Assembly: GCA_009602725.1 (NCBI GenBank)
Contig: WELB01000114.1
Coordinates: forward strand, 252,355 to 264,599
From: Spirogloea muscicola
Taxonomy: Eukaryota > Streptophyta > Zygnematophyceae > Spirogloeales > Spirogloeaceae
DNA: 12,245 nt
Direction: 5' to 3'
Every line of letters starts with the position of its first letter. Position 1 is the stretch's first letter. Shown here one piece after another: positions 7,490-12,245 of this stretch. Made by a program: the position numbers and the translations under genes. Below the pieces are notes generated by a model. The model was not told the origin of the DNA. It made no database searches and was given only the letters and a program-made list of their open reading frames with translations.

Positions 7490-8996
7490 ATGGGTGAGCG
7501 CTCGCAGCCTCGGCGGGCGGCGGCGGTCGCCTGCGAGGCGCAGCGCAGAGGGAGGACAGAGGGATGCGGCAGTGTGCAGAGGGCGGAGGGGCGCGAGGCG
7601 GCGGGGAGCCCCTCCCATTCCTCCGCTGACGCTGACGATGACGCTGGCTTTGACGCCGCCGCCGCCGCTGCCGCCGCGGCTGCCGCTACGGGCGCGGCCC
7701 CGTCTCCGCCACGTGCGGAGAAGACCTGTGGGACTTGCTATTTGGCATATGGTTGAATGTTTGGGAGGGGCTCGGATGTGCGGCGCAGGCGCGTACAAGT
7801 ACGTGGAGGAGCTGTGGCGCAAGAAGCAGAGCGACGTGATGCGCTTCCTGCAGCGCGTCCGCTGCTGGGAGTTCCGCCAGCTGCCCGCGCTCGTGCGCCT
7901 GCGCCGCCCGTCGCGGCCCGACAAGGCCCGCCGCCTCGGCTTCAAGGCCAAGCAGGTGCGCGCGGCCTTCCTTCGCAAAATGCATCGGGCCACGAAAGGG
8001 ACGTCGCTAGGAGGCGTTAGTGGGGAAGCCCATGTTCGAGTCTGGGCTTGCCCAGAAGCGCAGTATCGACATGGGTCTCAGCGTTGCCCAGAGCCCGGCG
8101 CTGACACCCATCTGCGGCGGCTCTGGCTGCCATGGCGGCGGCGGCGGCGGCGGCGGGGGCTCAGGGTTTTGTGATCTACCGCGTGCGCGTGCGCCGGGGC
8201 GGGCGCAAGCGGCCGGTCAGCAAGGGCATCCAGTACGGGAAGCCCAAGACGCAGGGTATCACGCAGCTCAAGTTCCAGCGCAACCTCCGGGCGGTGGCCG
8301 AGGAGCGCGCCGGGCGCAAGCTCGGCGGCCTCCGCGTCCTCAACTCGTATTGGTGTAACCAGGTCCTCTTCCCTCCCCCTTTCCTCCCTCCTTTAATGTA
8401 TCCAATGAACACTAATCACAATTAGTTCCAATAGTTCCTACCATCTTCGTGATCACTCTGAAGAAGAGGTTATGAAAGAATAGTAAACAGAATACACAAC
8501 CCAATGAGTCCTGAAGAGATATAAGAAACAAAAACCCCTCCCTTTCCTCCCTCTTTGACTATATCTTGGCGGGCGCGGCTGACGGGGAGGTCGTCGGCTA
8601 TGTATCACAGGACTCGGCGTACAAGTACTTTGAGGTCATCCTGGTGGACCCAATGCACAAGGTCGTGCGCACGGACCCGCGCGTCAACTGGATCGTGGCC
8701 CCGGTCATGAAGCATCGTGAGCTGCGCGGCCTCACGTCCGCCGGCCGCCACCACCGTGGCCTCCATGGCAAGGGTATGTCCCATTGCCTTTCATTCACCC
8801 CCTCCTTTTCCCTCGTACATCTCATCTCTCAGTGCTTCGGCTGCCCATCCTCAGCCGCTGCTTTTGCTCTCTGTCTCTGCTGTCACTGACAATGATCACC
8901 ACCTTCGCTGCAGGCCACAATTACACCAAGGTGCGGCCGTCGGTGCATGCAACGTGGAAGCGCAACAACACTGTGTCCCTCCGGCGATACCGATAA
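7490..8996 (+). CDS. RPL15: 60S ribosomal protein L15 (eL15), 5 coding exons
   Basis: Exons: 7490-7493, 7789-7955, 8165-8362, 8611-8773, 8914-8996. They sum to 615 nt, 204 aa plus stop, the standard eL15 length. The first coding exon is only ATGG; splicing GTGAGC..GGCGCAG restores the universal start [11 protein letters not shown]. Recognisable blocks follow: [14 protein letters not shown] (44-57), [18 protein letters not shown] (58-75), [19 protein letters not shown] (102-120), [12 protein letters not shown] (about 159-170) and the C-terminal [15 protein letters not shown]. eL15 is a large-subunit core protein that contacts 28S rRNA. Several positions differ from flowering plants (for example [11 protein letters not shown]), which suggests an early-branching green lineage. 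All four introns are GT-AG; intron 2 ends in a GGC run and intron 3 carries an insertion-like block. Confidence 0.97.
8134..8160. repeat. GGC run at the 3' end of RPL15 intron 2
   Basis: An uninterrupted GGC-type run occupies the place where the polypyrimidine tract is expected, ending GGGGGCTCAG just before exon 3 at 8165. Confidence 0.8.
8377..8553. repeat. AT-rich block in RPL15 intron 3 flanked by 14 nt direct repeats
   Basis: CCCTTTCCTCCCTC occurs exactly at 8377-8390 and 8540-8553. Between them lie about 149 nt that are clearly AT-richer than the surroundings and end in an A-rich stretch (ATAAGAAACAAAAA, 8521-8534). A direct repeat, insert and A-rich tail resemble a short retroposed sequence with target-site duplication. 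Because the repeats are plain polypyrimidine, chance or slippage remains possible. A weak internal duplication centred on CTGAAGA is present. Confidence 0.5.
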
Positions 8997-9621
8997 GGGC
9001 CCCTTCGAGCAACTTCTGTCGCTCAGGGCCAAATGCTATGCTCTGCCAGAAGCGCCAAGCGCCAAGCTTTTGCAATTGTCACAAGGGGTTGCTGTGGTGC
9101 TGGCTTTGCTTTGCCTTGGATGTATTTCCTCCACTCTTGCAAGCCTTCAGATGCCAGCATGTATGTCTGGCAACCAGAAGAGCCTCAAGCAGATGGGCTG
9201 GTCATGGTCAGAAAATGCTTCGCTTTGCAATGCAAAACCCTGCAGCTGGACATAATTGCCACTATCAGAGTCTGTCACTTCATTGTGTGCAAGTCTGCCA
9301 TGGGCAAGCGCTGACGTCACCACCACTGCTGTTGTTGGCATGAGTTCGCATATCGCGAGGGCTGCACCAGGTTGCACTGCCACTAATAGCACAGTTGGCT
9401 TCACAGTAGCGGCAAATCCGGAAAAGCTTTGCTGGACTGGCTGCAGGTGAATCTGTATGTTGGGCATTGAGCTTGCGCATAGATGATGTACAGCGCCCAG
9501 CGGCCTTTGCTGCCATATGGGGCGTGGGGAGTCTCATCGGGGTCCTATCTAGCTATTGCTGCAACAATTGCTGTAGCAGCACCAGCTGCTGCTGAGACAG
9601 CTGGAAAAGATTGCAGTTGTC

Positions 9622-9627
9622 AATAAA
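9622..9627 (+). terminator. Candidate polyadenylation signal AATAAA (RPL15)
   Basis: A perfect AATAAA lies 626 nt past the RPL15 stop on the plus strand. That gives a long 3' UTR for a ribosomal protein gene, so another, non-canonical signal may be used instead. Confidence 0.35.
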
Positions 9628-9628
9628 T

Positions 9629-9654
9629 GGTGGCGGCACCTGGTGGCGGCACCT
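9629..9654. repeat. 13 nt tandem duplication
   Basis: GGTGGCGGCACCT occurs twice in perfect tandem at 9629-9641 and 9642-9654, directly after the AATAAA. Confidence 0.85.
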
Positions 9655-9716
9655 AGAACGCCAAATATAGTAGGAAAATGCTAGAAGAGGGTGAAGGGAT
9701 AGGCCATGTTTCAGCA

Positions 9717-12245
9717 CTACAAACGAGTAGCAGCAGCGACGCTAGGACTCCTGTTGCTGTTGCCGGTGGCCACAAGGCGAAGCAGAAGGTTCGCATGCAA
9801 AACCTCATTCCATGCGTCCGGGACGCCTGGCAGGCACCAGTGGCTGCAGGAATGCACCAGCAACACGGGTTGAGTACACGAGGACACAACCTTACCATAC
9901 TTGATCAGATCAGAGCTCTGGGGGATTTGAGTAATCACACAAGGGATTAAGGCCACTGAGGATGGCAGAAGCTAGATATCGAGCCTTTATCTACGAACAG
10001 GACAAAACTTGTTGTACTCAGCCGCAAAGAGAACACGGAAACTCAGCGGGAGCCCTGCAGTGGCAGTGGCCATGCCTGCAGTCACGGATTCGGTGGCCCT
10101 GTGCCCAGTGGACGTTCATGTGGCCATCGACACGGAAGCGCGAGAGGTAAGTGACGTCGAGGTAGGTGAGCGGAGCCCGCATCCTGGCCAGCGCGCGACG
10201 CGTTATGTTCTCAAACGGGTGCGCATCCTCGTGCTCGTGGTCGTCCCACACCGGATGCGTCTCGTTGCACACACCACCCGTCAGCCATCCACCGAACCTG
10301 CGCCCGCCACAACGCCATTGCAACAGCCAGTGTTGCAGATGGAGCACACACTCAGGTACTCGTACTCGCACTTGACCCAGTTTGACTGTATAGTGCTTCA
10401 GTGTCACTATTGTCAGTAACTAGCTGATTGTGTAAGGGCCACAACAAGTTCTCTGATTCATATTGTTAGCAGCGCAGGCAAGCTGGGCATCAAATAGGAC
10501 CAAGTTGCTGTGGCATTAAGTAGGACCAAGTTGCTGTGGCGGCAGTAGCAGCAGTAGCACAGGCAGAAGATGGTGCACCGGAAGTGGACGGGAGAGTAGG
10601 ATCTGAAGAAGGCGTGGGAGCCGCTGGAGTTGCGGCGCACCCAGTCAACAATAGTGTACATCGAACGCTCGTACGCATCCTCCACTGTCAGATTCCACCG
10701 GATTGCACCACGCAAGCTGAAATAATGGCCCCTGTTCTTTGTCACCATTGCCGCCCCAGCACCGACGCCGCAGGTCAGGCAAGGCGACCGAGAGTGGGCT
10801 GCTTTGGAGGCTTGCCGACTAAGGTGATACTGATAATTTACCAATGCCTTGACAAGCTAATATGCAGGTAGGAGGAGGGGGGTTGGGGGGGGGAGAGGGG
10901 CGAGTCCCCACGCTCCGATGGTCTTGCTGTGCGTGAACCAGTGGCCGTTGTTGAAGACGACCACGTCGGCGCCGGCGGCAAACTGACCCCACTTCCTGTC
11001 GGGCACGTCCAGCTTGATCACCGACTGCACCTGCAGCCGCCACGGACCAATTGGGGCCAGCAGCTGCTAGGTAAGTGGGGGCTGAGGGAGGCAGGAAGGA
11101 GGGAGGAGGTCGGCGAGCCCAGAGCAGCATAATACGGACCTTGGCAGGGATGGAGGAGCTGCTGGGCGGACGCGTCTGGAGGACGAGGAACGGCGAGCGG
11201 AAGAACTCAACGGTGAGGTTGTGGTCGCGGAACACGAACACAAGGTAGCCCTCGTGCTTGGTGATCGGGTTGCCGTACTTCTCGTACACCGCGCCGTCGT
11301 CAAGGCCCGCCATGAGCATGCAGAGGAATGACTGGAACTGGTTGCGCCCGATGCTGTCGCCGACAAACACGACGCGCCGGCCCTGGAGCTGCTGTCGTGC
11401 CGTTGCAGCGTCGAACCTGGCAAGGTTCGGCAGCTGGATGTGAGGCAATGGGCATGCACAGTTGAGACAGGCTCCTCCCTCCTCCCTCCTCGCTCCTCCC
11501 TCCTCCTCTGTCCTCCCCTCAGTGCCTCCTCCTCGCCCTCCTTGCTCACCTTGGCAGGTCGCAAGCAGCGGGCTGCCACCGGAAGTTCATGTAGTCGACG
11601 TCGGTGCGGCCGTTGCTGCTGCAGTCGAAGCCACGGTCCATGTGCGGGCAGGTCGCCGCCGTGTACAGCGGCCGCGAGGCCGGGTCGTACACCCACTTCC
11701 CGTGCGCCAGATCGCAGGCAGGTCCCAGCCGCTGGCGCCGTTGCGTGGCGTCGTCCAAGAAGGGCGTCGGGTCCCAGCCGTCGCTGCGGCCGGGAGCTCC
11801 TGGCGATGGTTCTGGCGTCGGCGGCGAGCCACTGCCGTCAACGCCGGCGCCGGCTTCGTCCTGGGCCTGCTCGGCCGGTGACTGCGTGGCCGCCACCAGG
11901 CCAACCGCCGGCTCAGCCTTGCTGATGGTGTCCACGGCTACGCCTTGTAGCTCGACAACAGCCGGGCCTCGCCTCCAACGTCCCGCCTCGTGAGCGATGA
12001 CCGTCGGCGCCACAGCCTTGAGCACGTCGGCAGCGCCCCCGCTGCCTTGTAGTGCCGTCGCTTGTGGCGGTCTGGCAACGGCATCACTGTCGGCCCCCTC
12101 CTCCCCACCTCCCTCCTTCCTCTCTGCGCCCTGGTCGTCAGGCAGTGGCAGTTCCTCCGAATCCCCGCCGAAGGCGGTGACGCCGGCGCCGTCGTCGGCC
12201 TCCCGGGGCCGCGCGCGCGGCGGGCCCTCCTCGCCGGCCAGCGCC
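9717..12245 (-). CDS. TBL-family polysaccharide O-acetyltransferase, 5' end outside window
   Basis: The gene is on the minus strand. Exons in view: 12245-11550, 11416-11140, 11030-10912, 10731-10579, 10297-10076, 9843-9717, coding 530 residues to the TAG. The frame stays open to the right edge with no ATG, so the start codon and N-terminal anchor are missing. Counting from the first full codon, residues 1-176 are a low-complexity Gly/Ala/Pro/Glu stem. The PMR5N region starts at [11 protein letters not shown] (177) and ends ..[11 protein letters not shown] (232). The GDS esterase motif is at 251-253 ([13 protein letters not shown]), and the C-terminal DxxH is at 487-490 in [21 protein letters not shown] proteins are Golgi type II membrane proteins that O-acetylate wall polysaccharides; the substrate cannot be told from this sequence. 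The last intron is GC-AG. The junction after exon 3 (weak donor GTGGGG) is the least certain, and the exon 3 acceptor has a second CAG 6 nt downstream. Confidence 0.92.
9844..10075 (-). other. GC-AG intron (TBL gene, last intron)
   Basis: The exon ends GAC TGC AG at 10076, followed by GCATGG. The acceptor is ATTCCTGCAG before 9843. Splicing rebuilds [10 protein letters not shown], the invariant DxxH block of the family. No GT near the junction would do so. Confidence 0.85.
10495..10540. repeat. 20 nt direct repeat in a TBL intron
   Basis: TAGGACCAAGTTGCTGTGGC occurs exactly at 10495-10514 and 10521-10540, 26 nt apart. It lies in the intron 10578-10298, close to the donor end on the minus strand. 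It looks like a recent tandem duplication of a 26 nt unit. Confidence 0.88.
11466..11542. repeat. CCT-rich tract in a TBL intron
   Basis: CTCCTCC-type repeats fill most of the 133 nt intron 11549-11417. Read on the gene's own (minus) strand this is purine-rich, so the tract is not a polypyrimidine acceptor signal. Confidence 0.75.

Larger units (their letters stand above)
8997..9716. other. Convergent intergenic region between RPL15 and the TBL gene
   Basis: About 720 nt lie between the RPL15 stop (plus) and the TBL stop (minus). No coding family is recognisable, and the open frames overlap on both strands. The region should hold both 3' UTRs. Confidence 0.6.

Noticed and set aside
8034-8042. 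GTTCGAGTC, a match to the tRNA B box, in RPL15 intron 2
   Set aside because: The only A-box-like sequence is about 11 nt upstream, too close, and the T-arm stem does not pair correctly. No cloverleaf can be drawn.
8402-8515. Possible box C/D snoRNA in RPL15 intron 3
   Set aside because: CTGA boxes occur at 8458 and 8511, but no proper RUGAUGA C box with a terminal stem is present, and the C-like and D-like boxes are too close for a guide.
8717-9343. 208-codon plus-strand open frame overlapping RPL15 exons 4 and 5
   Set aside because: It is in the wrong frame relative to the conserved eL15 exons and has no family signature.

Overview
This is a eukaryotic nuclear window, most likely from the green lineage (a streptophyte alga or an early-diverging land plant). 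Three spliced protein genes are recognisable: cytosolic ribosomal protein eL15 (RPL15), a plant-type CofD/YvcK-fold protein, and a trichome-birefringence-like (TBL, PMR5N plus PC-esterase) polysaccharide O-acetyltransferase. TBL and plant-type CofD genes together, telo-box-like elements at the RPL15 promoter, and very GC-rich exons with GCC/GGC runs all fit a GC-rich plant genome. I cannot place the species. Introns are short (about 110-305 nt) and the three genes are tightly packed.

Layout. 1-2436: no gene I can support. It holds a G homopolymer, a degenerate ~100-110 nt tandem repeat (36-430), probable retroelement debris, two LTR-like copies in inverted orientation (about 1029-1345 on + and 1410-1720 on -), and a ~20 nt periodic CTGTGT repeat (1981-2115). 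2437-6336 (minus): an 11-exon CofD-family gene of 652 codons rebuilt exon by exon, all phases matching. 6337-7489: divergent intergenic region with a long purine-rich satellite (6640-7185), one unresolved base (N, 7186), and a TATA-less RPL15 promoter. 7490-8996 (plus): RPL15 in 5 coding exons, giving exactly 204 aa; the first coding exon is only ATGG. 8997-9716: convergent 3' region. 9717-12245 (minus): a TBL gene with 6 exons in the window; its start codon and N-terminal membrane anchor lie beyond the right edge.

The genes do not form a pathway: eL15 is a 60S ribosome protein, the TBL protein would act in the Golgi on wall polysaccharides, and the CofD-like protein has no settled role in plants. 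The main surprises are three GC-AG introns among 19 reconstructed, the inverted LTR pair, an AT-rich insertion-like block inside RPL15 intron 3, and the nested purine satellite between the two divergent promoters. I found no clear new multi-gene system. All exon models come from reading by eye against remembered family conservation and have no transcript support here.
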